Shown here one piece after another: positions 34,823 to 44,066 of a stretch of DNA of 64,000 bases (position 1 is the first letter of the stretch; each line of letters starts with the position of its first letter). The notes under the pieces are model-generated. The model was not told the DNA's origin and ran no database searches. It was given only the letters and a program-made list of their open reading frames with translations. Position numbers and translations under genes: made by a program. The stretch covers positions 1 to 64,000 of the forward strand of contig NZ_JAUSPQ010000010.1 in the NCBI RefSeq assembly GCF_030655665.1, given 5' to 3'. The DNA comes from Methanocorpusculum sp. (GTDB lineage: Archaea > Halobacteriota > Methanomicrobia > Methanomicrobiales > Methanocorpusculaceae).

Positions 34823-37321
34823 ATGAGTGATATTGAATTGAAAACATTATATGCTGAAATTCGGCAAAAAATATGTCCTGAGAATTATGCTACCCGGACA
34901 GAAAACCCAATCGTATTTTTGGTTGGTGCAGGGATTTCCGTTAATCCTCCCTGTAATTTATCTATCTTTCCTCAGATGGAGTGTATCTCTAAGCTCTCAT
35001 CACTGCAGCAAATTAGTGGTGATCTTATCATTAACCGGGTAAGACCGGAATTCTTTTTTCAGATTCTGCAACATCATCAAGGTCAAGAGCGGGGGTTTCT
35101 GCCCTTACGCGTACTGGATACACATTATGCAAAACAGAGGGGTTGTATTATCTGCCCAAATGCGATTCATTATTTCCTTGCACATATGCTTTCACTGGGA
35201 CATATTGTTGTCTCCACTAATTTTGATGGGCTTATTGAAGATGCATATTATAATTTAAATGGGAAAGCGTTAATAAATGATAGCTGTCTCATATATGATA
35301 ATGAATTAGACAGGATAAGCAAAAAACCTCAAGATGCAAATGGGTGTCTAATTAAAATTCATGGCTCGTTTTATCGTCCGGATGGTGCAGATACAAAAGA
35401 TTCAATCGTCACTTTGCTTTCCCAGCATATGAGTAATGCCGTAGAACACAAGATCAATGTCATCCATGTTCTCAGAAAATATGATTGGATCGTTTTAGGG
35501 CACAGTCTAAGGGATGAGTATGATATATACAAGGTTCTTTCTTCAACACCGGATCAGTTTACAAACGGGATATACTGGATAAAGCATAATTCTGATCTGA
35601 ATTTTTCAGGGATGATCACAAAAGGGGCATCGGTATTTTTATCGAAATGGAATGCACAACCACCTGCCACTCAGTCCTGGAAAGATGTGTCTGCTAATAA
35701 TATGTATAAGATTCTCCATGCGTATGGAGATAAAAGTGTTTTGCTGGAAATCAATACAATGAAATTTATAGAAAATTTATGGAAATGTATTGGTCTTCAG
35801 TCCGATTCTAATTGTACGAATCTGAGCGATGATAACCAAACAATGTTTGCTCCCTGCATATCTCACCCGGACTCACACCGATTATGTATGGATATGAACC
35901 AAGGTTGTGATACGAGGCTGAATATTCAGAATTATACGAAGTCTATCATTGATGAGTGGTATTCATCCTTAACTAAAGTTGAAGAATTGAATATTTCTGC
36001 AGAAATACTACAATATTGTAACAAATCTGAATATGATATTGCGGCATGCAATCTTCAAAAGAGAGCAATAAATTTGGAGTTCATAGACTCGGATCAAAGA
36101 TTACGTAACGCTAGACTGGATATATGTGATGCGAAATGTGCGTATAAGTGCGGGCAGCGACATTTCCAGCCATCTCTTATTAATGAAGGTATAGAGAAAG
36201 CAAAAAATTCTTTAGACGTATTTATTAAACAGGGAAACTTGGATGAATCTATATATACACGAAGTGTCCTTGCGAATCTCTATCGATTGAATGGTAACTT
36301 AGATCTGGCATTTAAACAGGAATCTATTGCAATTCAGGAATGTATTCAGTTGCTGAATGTAAAACCTGAGACTGTTGACGATCTTGCTGAATCACTGAGG
36401 CATCTTGCACTTACGGTTATGACTGCACTTCCGGATATTCCTCCTTTAACAGATTTATCACAAAAGAAGGAATTAACCGGATTGCTGGAGGCCTGCAGTA
36501 ATCTTTGTTTACTGAGTCTTACCATCTATGGAATGAGGGGAAACCAGAGGGGAGAACGCGGCTCGAATCAGACCAGTAATGTTCTGGGATTGATCTATCT
36601 TCGGATGGGGGAGTATCAGAAAGCAAATGACTGTTTTAGTATACATTGCAACGATGCAAATGCATCCAGATTTATCAGAGAAAGTCACCAGGGTTATCGG
36701 AATTTGGGATTGAGCCAGTTGGCTTTGGCGCAGGAAATGACCTCTGACAAGCAGCTTCATTGTAAATACTGTAATGAGGCAATATCAAGTTTTACCAACT
36801 GTCTTCGTTGTCTGGATATTCGTCCTGAAAATGCTGATATCCAGTTCCAATGGAAGGATAAATCTCTTCAACTGAATTCTCTGTACAATTATTTCAAGTG
36901 TCTTGTGCTATGTTGCGGTCCTAAAGATGTGATTGCAAGAGTTTCATCCTGGCTTAAAGAGTATACGGATGAGGTGAAACTTCAACAGATTATTCCAAAA
37001 GATACCTGGCATGAGCAGTGCAGGCTTCTCTCAATTCTGTGTTTGGCTGAAGATGATGAATCAACGGCACAATATTACGCGGAAAAGGTGTCTGAAATTT
37101 ATCGTTTAAAATGGGATGAAATGTTGAAACACAAGTTCGGCAGACAAAATTATCAGGAGAGTCGAAAATTAATCCAACTGCGGAATCTGACGGGTTTTGA
37201 TTACGAATCATTGAAAAACGTTGACGTTGTCTGGTCTGGGTCTTTTGATGTCTCTAAGATAACAACTGAGCTTAATGATGTCTACAGGAAAGTTTCAGAT
37301 TATTTAGATACAATACGTTAA
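34823..37321 (+). CDS. SIR2-domain protein with helical-repeat (TPR-like) C-terminus; candidate defence gene
   Basis: 832 residues. The N-terminal ~280 residues are a SIR2-type NAD-binding domain: GAGIS at 35-39, STNFD at 131-135 (with the catalytic Asn), IHGS at 179-182 (with the catalytic His), and GHSLRDEY at about 226. The remaining ~550 residues are helix-rich, with paired-helix stretches from about 420 to 760 that look like TPR repeats (LGLIYLRMGEYQKANDCFSIH). SIR2 domains of this branch often act as NADases in anti-phage systems such as Thoeris ThsA, DSR1/2 and SIR2-HerA. Here it stands alone among repeat relics and is AT-rich. Start at 34823; TATA-like tatatgg at 34791-34797 implies a leaderless message. 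Confidence 0.8.
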   Translation: MSDIELKTLYAEIRQKICPENYATRTENPIVFLVGAGISVNPPCNLSIFPQMECISKLSSLQQISGDLIINRVRPEFFFQILQHHQGQERGFLPLRVLDTHYAKQRGCIICPNAIHYFLAHMLSLGHIVVSTNFDGLIEDAYYNLNGKALINDSCLIYDNELDRISKKPQDANGCLIKIHGSFYRPDGADTKDSIVTLLSQHMSNAVEHKINVIHVLRKYDWIVLGHSLRDEYDIYKVLSSTPDQFTNGIYWIKHNSDLNFSGMITKGASVFLSKWNAQPPATQSWKDVSANNMYKILHAYGDKSVLLEINTMKFIENLWKCIGLQSDSNCTNLSDDNQTMFAPCISHPDSHRLCMDMNQGCDTRLNIQNYTKSIIDEWYSSLTKVEELNISAEILQYCNKSEYDIAACNLQKRAINLEFIDSDQRLRNARLDICDAKCAYKCGQRHFQPSLINEGIEKAKNSLDVFIKQGNLDESIYTRSVLANLYRLNGNLDLAFKQESIAIQECIQLLNVKPETVDDLAESLRHLALTVMTALPDIPPLTDLSQKKELTGLLEACSNLCLLSLTIYGMRGNQRGERGSNQTSNVLGLIYLRMGEYQKANDCFSIHCNDANASRFIRESHQGYRNLGLSQLALAQEMTSDKQLHCKYCNEAISSFTNCLRCLDIRPENADIQFQWKDKSLQLNSLYNYFKCLVLCCGPKDVIARVSSWLKEYTDEVKLQQIIPKDTWHEQCRLLSILCLAEDDESTAQYYAEKVSEIYRLKWDEMLKHKFGRQNYQESRKLIQLRNLTGFDYESLKNVDVVWSGSFDVSKITTELNDVYRKVSDYLDTIR

Positions 37322-37450
37322 TCGTGATACGCTTGTATTGTATAGGAACGATATTTTGATAGGCCGATGACGGGGAAGATGATGTTATAGGTTTCGGATG
37401 AGGCGGCTTCACCATGATCAACATAAGTGGATTATGTTATTCTGCCGGCG

Positions 37451-37610
37451 TGCGCTTTTTGATCAAAGTATCCTTTCGACATAGAACGTGATTATGATCA
37501 GAAAACTGATGAGCCAGAACAGAAAGAATATCCCGATATTTTTGATTCATACAAGGTTCAAGATTGCGGCTACTGTTCTCATCTATGCGTGGAAACGGAC
37601 CGCGGACATG
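37451..37610 (-). pseudogene. Decayed copy of the 88-residue membrane protein gene (32734-33000)
   Basis: The DNA aligns along its length with 32821-32980. Translated in the matching frame it keeps M-x-T-V-x-A-I, then NIGIFFLFWLISFLIIITF against NIEIFFVLWLIGFLIITEF, but has a TAG in place of a Trp codon and a TGA in place of Arg. Only the middle of the gene remains. It shows that part of the operon head was duplicated next to the SIR2 gene and then decayed. Confidence 0.7.
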
Positions 37611-37719
37611 AGGCAGGGGGCATTCACAGGAAGGGGGGAAGGGAAAGAGAAGGAGCTGGAGATGCGGGGTCCTTGAGTACCAAGATAGGCATTTTGATGG
37701 TGTGGTGTTGTAACGAACA

Positions 37720-38092
37720 CGACTTGTCCAGTCCATGTTTACTTTTGCGTATTGAAACTTGCAGCGGGAAAATATTCTGTCCCGCAGTCCAGAGATGAGG
37801 AAAACACTATTTTCACCGAGGATTTCCAGAAGGCGGTAACGTATTCTTTCTTTGAATGAAGGGAGGTTGCGTCATTCTCTGGTTTCAGGGTGCATGAATC
37901 AATCGTGAGCACATTTGATGCTGAAGTTGTCGGTGATTTTGTATGTACAGCATGGATTTTGATCGATGTGCAGATATCAATTCCTTTCTTTTTCAGCAGG
38001 GAGAAGAGGGATGGGAGGTGAAGAGAGGTGAATATTTTTTCGCTGAGGGAGAGAGGTGCAATTGGGGTAGTTTTGATAGTGTCAAAGTCAGG
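37720..38092 (-). pseudogene. Remnant of a transposase like that at 53270-54717
   Basis: Minus-strand translation from about 38075 gives LSLSEKIFTSLHLPSLFSLLKKKGIDI, which parallels LLLSEKMFTSLDLPSLFSPLKKKGIDI of the transposase at 53.3 kb, and similarity continues for about 100 residues with indels. The outer end at 38092 reads CCTGACTTTGACACTATCAAA inward, close to the IS terminus CCTGACTTTGACAGTTGCAAA. The leader between end and gene is deleted and the catalytic half is missing, so it is a dead 5' fragment. Confidence 0.7.
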
Positions 38093-38145
38093 TAATATAA
38101 TAGCCCGTAGCAAGCCTTTATTGTCTATACCATTCATTAAAATTT

Positions 38146-39132
38146 ATGAAACTACGGATGATTAATTGTGCGCTTCTTAAGAGGATACTACGTTATAACC
38201 ATATTTCAGTCTCCGAAGCAATAATCGCACTAATCATCTGTATTGTGAGTTCAATCTTATTAAGTATAATTTCATCGATAATTAGTTTATTAATGGAGAA
38301 TAAATCTGAAAAATTAGTTATATTCATATTGATTTCGATTATAATTTTCTTACTACTTGCTCTTTATGTTCTGAAACTTGGAAAATTAGGTGAGCCTATA
38401 TTATACATAGATAATACCCCCATTATCTCAACTCTTAGTTATTTAGTTTTTAGTAAGGAACGAAAAGACTTCAATACTTTTGCAATTTCTGATCTTACGA
38501 TTACTTTTAACTTGGATAAACCATTCTCTGTAAATAATAACCGACAGTATAAAGAGTCCATAACCTACCAGTTTGCCGGTAGGAATAATTCGTCTAAATC
38601 TATAGATGAGATGATATTTTATTTGATCTCTCCTTTATGTGAAGGATTTGATACCTTAGATTATAAAATCAGTAAGCCAACTAATTCATTTATACCGGAG
38701 CGTGTTCCCGCTTCCTATACTATAATTACAATGAAGAAAACAATCTTGAAAGTAGGCATTCCATTTAATGATGTTTTGAAGTCTGGAGAGTCATTAGCTC
38801 CTACCGAGACATTTAAGTTCGATTTTATTCGAGAAGAGACAACAGACAAACCAAGTTTCAATGGGTATTTATACTGCATTGATCCAAAGAATTACTCAAA
38901 ACACACTGAAAATTTGACGATTATTATCCACATATATGACGAAAAATATGAATATACTCCAGTTAATATATATGAATTTGATCGTTTTGATGGAAGACAT
39001 AAACTTCTTAAACAAGGGACACTGCATTGGGACGCCGATAATGCATGTTGTTCATTTGTGTATCAGCCCCACATGATAAATCCATATGTATTTTACGGAT
39101 TTATGGTGAAAAAACAGCATTCTATTATATAA
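38146..39132 (+). CDS. Uncharacterised membrane-anchored protein
   Basis: 328 residues (324 from the second ATG). Two N-terminal spans (about 23-48 and 55-78) are followed by a ~240-residue soluble domain with mixed strands and no recognised motif; polar residues such as Asn, Tyr and Lys are frequent. It is AT-rich like the SIR2 gene and lies between a transposase remnant and a composite mobile element, so it belongs to the accessory region. It might be a partner of the SIR2 gene, but 820 bases of relics separate them. Confidence 0.6.
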   Translation: MKLRMINCALLKRILRYNHISVSEAIIALIICIVSSILLSIISSIISLLMENKSEKLVIFILISIIIFLLLALYVLKLGKLGEPILYIDNTPIISTLSYLVFSKERKDFNTFAISDLTITFNLDKPFSVNNNRQYKESITYQFAGRNNSSKSIDEMIFYLISPLCEGFDTLDYKISKPTNSFIPERVPASYTIITMKKTILKVGIPFNDVLKSGESLAPTETFKFDFIREETTDKPSFNGYLYCIDPKNYSKHTENLTIIIHIYDEKYEYTPVNIYEFDRFDGRHKLLKQGTLHWDADNACCSFVYQPHMINPYVFYGFMVKKQHSII

Positions 39133-39251
39133 TTATTATCTCAATGAGTCAATATCAAGGTAACCCCTCATTTTTATGTAAACTTTTATGAGACTCGTGA
39201 TGTTATCCTGCAGCTTTTCTTTCAGGCTACAACAAACCTATGCTGGTGTAA

Positions 39252-39763
39252 TCTGAATTTGACAGTTAGTGGAAATGCCACATAATGAATGCCCCTGAGC
39301 ATTTTTCAAAAGCCATGATAAACTCTCTCGCGAGTCACTTACTTTTCAGAATAAATCTTCAATGTATCACATATTTTTCTAATTATGGGGTGCGGGAGGG
39401 CGACTCCGGCGCGGAGCCCGACGCGGTGGAGTATCCTATATGCCGTTGCCCCCATATGTTTCCGGGTAGTTTGATGGAGATGGAATATTCAGATATTACG
39501 TATGCGGTGTTGGGGTGTAGATCCAATTCGGGAAGTATTAGATCATGATCATACTCCCAAACCACTTCCCTCTCATACCCCCCCAATCCCTTCCGTTCTG
39601 ACTATTCAACAACAGATTCGCTAAGCAGGACGTTAACGCGAGCCTTGAACATAAGATATTTCCACCGCGGGACGCTCCGCGCCAAAGTCGCGTCCCCGCA
39701 CCCCTTAATCAGAAAAAAGGAAAGAGATGTGGGGGAGCATATTTGCCAACTGTCAAATTCAGG
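39252..39763. mobile_element. Composite miniature element, copy C, 512 bp with 6-bp target duplication
   Basis: The ends TCTGAATTTGACAGTT and AACTGTCAAATTCAGG are inverted and match the IS at 53169-54827. The flanks are perfect direct repeats GTGTAA (39246-39251 and 39764-39769), the same target size as the IS. Relative to the simple 169-bp form it lies in reverse orientation and contains an inner element (about 39386-39706) with GC-rich inverted arms TGGGGTGCGGGAGGGCGACT, at the same site as in copy A. No transposase inside. Confidence 0.85.
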
Positions 39764-39769
39764 GTGTAA

Positions 39770-39860
39770 CTCGTGAATATTTTGCGACAGAGGAGCCAAG
39801 TGAAACGTTAACATGATCCTTGGACATAAGATATTTCCTCCGCGGCTGCAATTCGCCCTT
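39770..39860. repeat. Partial inner-element relic upstream of the flippase gene
   Basis: The sequence gaaacgttaacatgatccttggacataagatatttcctccgcgg (about 39800-39844) repeats part of the composite element just to its left (39630-39668). The remaining 39861-40050 holds no gene that I can support. Confidence 0.45.
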
Positions 39861-40050
39861 GCAACCACCCAAAGCTGCTCGGATGTTGCGACCCGACCAG
39901 CCCCCGTTACTGAGCGCGTGCCGGAAAAAGAGGCGGGCTTTTTGTCAGGGAGGCAGGAGGGGGGATCGCGGCGGGGAGCTATGGTGCAGAGGAACGGGTT
40001 TTTTTTCGCAGAGTCCATCCGGCAGTATTTATGTGTCGTGAAGGCAGATT

Positions 40051-40060
40051 AGTATAAAAG
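40051..40060 (+). promoter_or_regulatory. TATA box of the flippase gene
   Basis: AGTATAAAAG centred about 30 bases before the ATG at 40085, giving an expected transcript start within a few bases of the start codon. Confidence 0.5.
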
Positions 40061-40084
40061 AGAATGGGCAGGTTTGTGGAATAG

Positions 40085-41659
40085 ATGACGGAAGAACAGG
40101 GTGCGACGCTGGATATTAAGTTTCAACAGAGGTTTTCGAAGAATCTGCTTTCCAATGTGGTGTATTTTGTTCTGAATGTTATTATTGGGCTTGCTCTGGT
40201 CCCGTTTTTTTTGGACACGTTGGGACCTGCTGCATATGGGTTGATTCCGCTGGCGACATCGCTCACGAGTTATATCACTATTTTCACAGATGCTGTAAAT
40301 GGCTCTATTTCACGATATCTTACGATTGATTTACAGCGATCTGATTTTGCCCGCGCAAATGAGACTTACAACACATCATTGTTTGGTATGCTGTTAATTG
40401 TGCTCATGTGTGTGCCAATTTCCATCCTAATCGCCATCTCATCTCCCTCTTTTTTTGATATAGGAGATTCTGCAGTAGTTGATGTGGTTCTATTATTTTC
40501 TCTGATTTTTATTTCCGTCCTTCTAAGAGCATTCGGCAGCACATTCATGACAACATTGTTTGCCTACAATCGGATGGACTTAAGAAATATAGTTAATATC
40601 GTGTACCAGTTGATTCCGGTCATATTAATAGTCAGCATATTTTTGATATTTGGTCCTTCTTTGGTAGCAGTGGGTACATCATATCTATTGGCGGCGGTAA
40701 TTTCAGTATTTGTATCTTATGTATTTTCAAGAAAGACATGCCCACAGTTAAAAACCAATCATCATTATTTTTCAAAGTTGCGTTTTAAGGAAATGGGGGG
40801 GGTGACATTCTGGTTAATTATTAATAGATTCGGGGGTTTGCTCGTTACAAACGTTTCACTGATATTTGTAAATATATTATATGGTGTTGTCGCCGAAACC
40901 GGTTATTCTCTTGTTTTAACATTTAACATATTGTTGGTATCAATAGGGAGCCTTATTACTAGTATACTTACGCCAATGATATATTCTTATTATAGTAAGG
41001 GAGATATGTCGGGTCTAATAACCTTTTCTAAATTTTCAATAAAAATAGTTGGTCTGCTCATTGCTCTTCCTGTTGGTCTTGTATGTATTTTCTCATCTCA
41101 ATTTCTTACTCTCTGGGTAGGTAGTGAATATACATATTTAGTTCCATTAATGTGGATTCTAATTATTCCATCACTTCTTGAAGTACAGGTTGCTGCGATC
41201 GGTGGAGTTAATATTGCATGTCTTCGGGTTCGGTTTCCAGCGATTTATGCGGTATTATGTGGATTTTTTAATATAGGTCTTATTTTGCTCTTTAATTTCT
41301 TGTTTGATATTGGATATTATAATGTCGCTTTATCTTATCTTATTTCAAGAGTTATACTTGGAATTGCAATATATACACCAATATACATAGCTTATATCCT
41401 GGGAGCTCCACATTTTACGTTTATAAAATCTATGCTTTATGGATATATATCATTAGCAGGGCTATTAGTTGTGGGTATAATATTCACATCATTCATATCT
41501 GTAGATTCACTATTAATGCTAATAATTGCAGGAACTGGATTTTCAATTATTTATCTTCTGATTATTCTTAAACTCATTCTTAAAAAGAATGAGAGAGATC
41601 TAATTAGATCATGTATTCCAAAGACTATTGGTAAATTGATACCAGAGTGGATATTGTAA
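40085..41659 (+). CDS. Wzx-type oligosaccharide flippase (MOP superfamily)
   Basis: 524 residues with about 14 hydrophobic spans. The N-terminal LLSNVVYFVLNVIIGLALVPFFLDTLGPAAYGLIPLA is the typical first-helix pattern of polysaccharide-synthesis flippases. These proteins move lipid-linked oligosaccharides across the membrane for assembly of surface glycans or exopolysaccharide. Base composition shifts from GC-moderate at the 5' end to AT-rich later. It faces the nonulosonate operon tail-to-tail and is its likely export partner. Confidence 0.82.
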   Translation: MTEEQGATLDIKFQQRFSKNLLSNVVYFVLNVIIGLALVPFFLDTLGPAAYGLIPLATSLTSYITIFTDAVNGSISRYLTIDLQRSDFARANETYNTSLFGMLLIVLMCVPISILIAISSPSFFDIGDSAVVDVVLLFSLIFISVLLRAFGSTFMTTLFAYNRMDLRNIVNIVYQLIPVILIVSIFLIFGPSLVAVGTSYLLAAVISVFVSYVFSRKTCPQLKTNHHYFSKLRFKEMGGVTFWLIINRFGGLLVTNVSLIFVNILYGVVAETGYSLVLTFNILLVSIGSLITSILTPMIYSYYSKGDMSGLITFSKFSIKIVGLLIALPVGLVCIFSSQFLTLWVGSEYTYLVPLMWILIIPSLLEVQVAAIGGVNIACLRVRFPAIYAVLCGFFNIGLILLFNFLFDIGYYNVALSYLISRVILGIAIYTPIYIAYILGAPHFTFIKSMLYGYISLAGLLVVGIIFTSFISVDSLLMLIIAGTGFSIIYLLIILKLILKKNERDLIRSCIPKTIGKLIPEWIL

Positions 41660-41746
41660 CCAATTCTTCAATGTCTTTACTATAAAACGTAGAGTATTTC
41701 CCTTTTTTTTGAGTTGATACTTCCATGCATTTCATAATCTGACATA

Positions 41747-41869
41747 ATGATATTTACAGATGTAGATTTCTTCCGTACCCAGCAAACTCGTTACACTATC
41801 CAAAGAACTCTTAAGAAAAATGATTGCGGCGAATATCTACTTAAAGATCCAGTGTGGAATCATAAATAA
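41747..41869 (+). other. Possible 40-residue open frame or coding relic
   Basis: Between the flippase gene and the cytidylyltransferase remnant a short frame starts ATGATATTTACAGATG and ends with TAA, encoding MIFTDVDFFRTQQTRYTI followed by a charged tail. It has a protein-like composition but no ribosome site and no recognised relative. It may be the end of a lost gene. Confidence 0.2.
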
Positions 41870-41884
41870 TAATTAATCAAAAAT

Positions 41885-42313
41885 CTATTTTTTCATCAAA
41901 AACTCCGCCATCTTTAAGTCCATATCACAATCAATATCCACAGAAACGTCTCTCCCCATCACATATGCATAGCACCGCTCCCGATAAAAGTCCCCCCACT
42001 CCCGATAATACCTAATCAATGCAATATACATAGCTCCATTGATTCGGTAATACGTATCCAGAGGCTGTCGCAGCTTATCCTTTGCCTCTGGTTTAATGAA
42101 TCCAACCATAGAACCATCAATCGGCAGCATTCCGCACAACAATGGAGAATGCTCCATTTCAGTTACACCAACTACAGCACAAGCCTTCTTTTGAGTGAAG
42201 ATATCATAAGCATTCATAATATCTTCTGCAGTCCGCAACGGAGATGTCGGCTGAAGAAGAGCAAATGTATCAAATGTTTTACCGCCTGCTTCATACCAAT
42301 TCAAATGTAACAA
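41885..42313 (-). pseudogene. Truncated CMP-nonulosonate cytidylyltransferase
   Basis: About 142 residues of the C-terminal part remain: LLQPTSPLRTAEDI, the second conserved block of the acylneuraminate cytidylyltransferases, then YRINGAMYIA and VDIDCDMDLKMAEFLM. The N-terminal CTP-binding block (AR-x-GSKG-x-KN) is gone; only a TTG could start the frame, and stops interrupt the sequence just upstream. A full-length relative follows upstream at 42351-43124, so this is a dead second copy or a trimmed operon end. Confidence 0.7.
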
Positions 42314-42350
42314 ATATTTCCTAAAATAGGGGTTTAAATTGATGTTTACA

Positions 42351-43124
42351 TCATAAAGTATCTATATTTTGATATAGCATCGACAAATCTGCCTTTTTAT
42401 CTATGAATATTTTCATAAGAACTTCCATCAGCTCATAATCCTCTTCACTGTCAATATCAAGAACTGCGGTATCCTCCATCATGATAGCTGTACATCTCCC
42501 ATCAAATAATTTATCTGAATTTGAACGAATAAGATACTCCCCATCATAAGCATAGATTGATGCATTCATATCATAAACCACTGGGGCCTGCTGTCTTGAA
42601 GTTAGTCCCTGGTTCATGACCAACTCATACCCCCCAGTGACTGGAATTTTTTTGACCTGGTTAAAGTATGGATTACGTCTGGCACTTGTTATTGAAAAAA
42701 CAACGTCAAAATCTGGTGAATTTTTCTTCATTTCATAAATATTCACAATATCCTGAAGTCTACGAATAGGTGATGTGATGTCAAGATCAATAACCATGTC
42801 ATGCTCAACACTATAGTGTTTATTACAACGAAGAAGTGCATCTCTAATTACAGCTATTTTCCCAATAGTATCGCCACTGAGTTCTGCCGACCTATCAACT
42901 GTGAAAACAGGAAACGCCTTTTGGGAGGTAATCAGACCAAGAAGATCTTGGCTGTCTGAACTTGCACATACATGAATCGTATCCACACCTTTATTTTCTT
43001 TGATAAATAAATCGATTGCCGAAAGAGTATAGTAAACTAATGGTTTACCAAGCAGATTTTTTAAATTTTTATTTTTAACGCCTTTCGATCCGGCACGTCC
43101 ACAGACAGTAAATAAAATGTTCAT
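42351..43124 (-). CDS. CMP-nonulosonate (legionaminate/neuraminate-type) cytidylyltransferase
   Basis: 257 residues. The CTP-binding block RAGSKGVKNKNLKNL is at residues 10-24 and DITSPIRRLQDI is the second block. It joins CMP to a nine-carbon acidic sugar, the activating step before transfer. With the legB/legC-type genes of the operon, CMP-legionaminic acid is the likeliest product (LegF role). Its start overlaps the oxidoreductase gene by four bases. Confidence 0.8.
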   Translation of the reverse strand: MNILFTVCGRAGSKGVKNKNLKNLLGKPLVYYTLSAIDLFIKENKGVDTIHVCASSDSQDLLGLITSQKAFPVFTVDRSAELSGDTIGKIAVIRDALLRCNKHYSVEHDMVIDLDITSPIRRLQDIVNIYEMKKNSPDFDVVFSITSARRNPYFNQVKKIPVTGGYELVMNQGLTSRQQAPVVYDMNASIYAYDGEYLIRSNSDKLFDGRCTAIMMEDTAVLDIDSEEDYELMEVLMKIFIDKKADLSMLYQNIDTL

Positions 43125-44062
43125 TCCAACTCACCTAAAGCTAACTTTAATGTATCAAATGCATTATAAATATCATTTTGATTTTTTGTCTCTTTTCCGG
43201 TACATAAATCAAGGAAGTAGTTCATTTCAGCGATATATGGGTCATCATTTTTAGTAACTGGATACGGAATGATTTCAATACCATTATCAAAACTAACAGT
43301 TTGACTAATGAAATCAACTTTCAAGAGCCCATTCTTGGTGAATAATTCCAGTTGGCGTGTTGCCCTCCTTCCAAAATAATCAAGATGCAGTTCAACAATT
43401 TTGTCAGAATATTCGGCAATATAAACTGCAATATCATCACTATCTATGTTCAACTCTGATTTTGTTCCCTTCAAATATGATAGTTTGTTTGGCATTCCAA
43501 ATAGATATTTCAGATAATCCCATTCATGAATCAGATCAAGACTAACACCACCACCCATTTCCTTATGAGCACTGTAGTTCACCTTATAATCAATATTTTT
43601 GCGCCACTCCGGGAGGTATGAGGAGCAAATTGCTCTGGCTGAGTAGACTTTATTCTTTTTTACAAAATCTTGGAGTATAGGGAACACACCGTTATACCGT
43701 AGTGGAGCTGCAACATAGTATACAGAATCCGTATTAAGCAGCAATGATTTTAAATCATTTTTCGTATCCATGAACAAAGGTTTTTCAATGAATATATGTT
43801 TTGTATGAGAGAGAATCTTGTTTAATGTCTCATAATGTTTGTTCGTCGGGTTTGTAATAAACACAATATCGTAATCATCATTAAGATTCTCATAAGAGGT
43901 AAATTCTTTATCAATTATTTTTCCAATATCATCTGAAAGAGGTCTGTGTGTAGTGCGAAGCGTATGAATATCTGAGAGTATTTTTCTCTCTGAGAGGATC
44001 TGCACTAAATTATGAAGATGTCTGGTACCAATAGACCCAAGACCTATAAAGCAGATCTTCAT
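43121..44062 (-). CDS. Gfo/Idh/MocA-family oxidoreductase, second of a pair
   Basis: 313 residues. Rossmann motif GLGSIGTRHLHNL near the N-terminus, IEKP (EKP motif) at about residue 100, and a C-terminal alpha/beta domain with GGGVSLDLIHEWDYLKYLFG, the typical catalytic-helix region. It uses NAD(P) on a sugar or sugar derivative. I start at 44062, five bases past the previous stop, with AGG upstream, rather than 30 bases earlier inside that gene. Role in the nonulosonate pathway is not established; it may modify the sugar or a side chain. Confidence 0.75.
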   Translation of the reverse strand: MKICFIGLGSIGTRHLHNLVQILSERKILSDIHTLRTTHRPLSDDIGKIIDKEFTSYENLNDDYDIVFITNPTNKHYETLNKILSHTKHIFIEKPLFMDTKNDLKSLLLNTDSVYYVAAPLRYNGVFPILQDFVKKNKVYSARAICSSYLPEWRKNIDYKVNYSAHKEMGGGVSLDLIHEWDYLKYLFGMPNKLSYLKGTKSELNIDSDDIAVYIAEYSDKIVELHLDYFGRRATRQLELFTKNGLLKVDFISQTVSFDNGIEIIPYPVTKNDDPYIAEMNYFLDLCTGKETKNQNDIYNAFDTLKLALGELE

Positions 44063-44066
44063 ATCG

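Noticed and set aside
37437-37736. A 99-codon minus-strand frame downstream of the SIR2 gene as a real gene
   Set aside because: It is the wrong frame of the decayed membrane-protein copy; the true frame has stops.
38146-39132. Calling the AT-rich membrane protein a SIR2 partner
   Set aside because: About 820 bases of pseudogene and transposase relics separate them, and it is not co-transcribed; kept only as a possibility.
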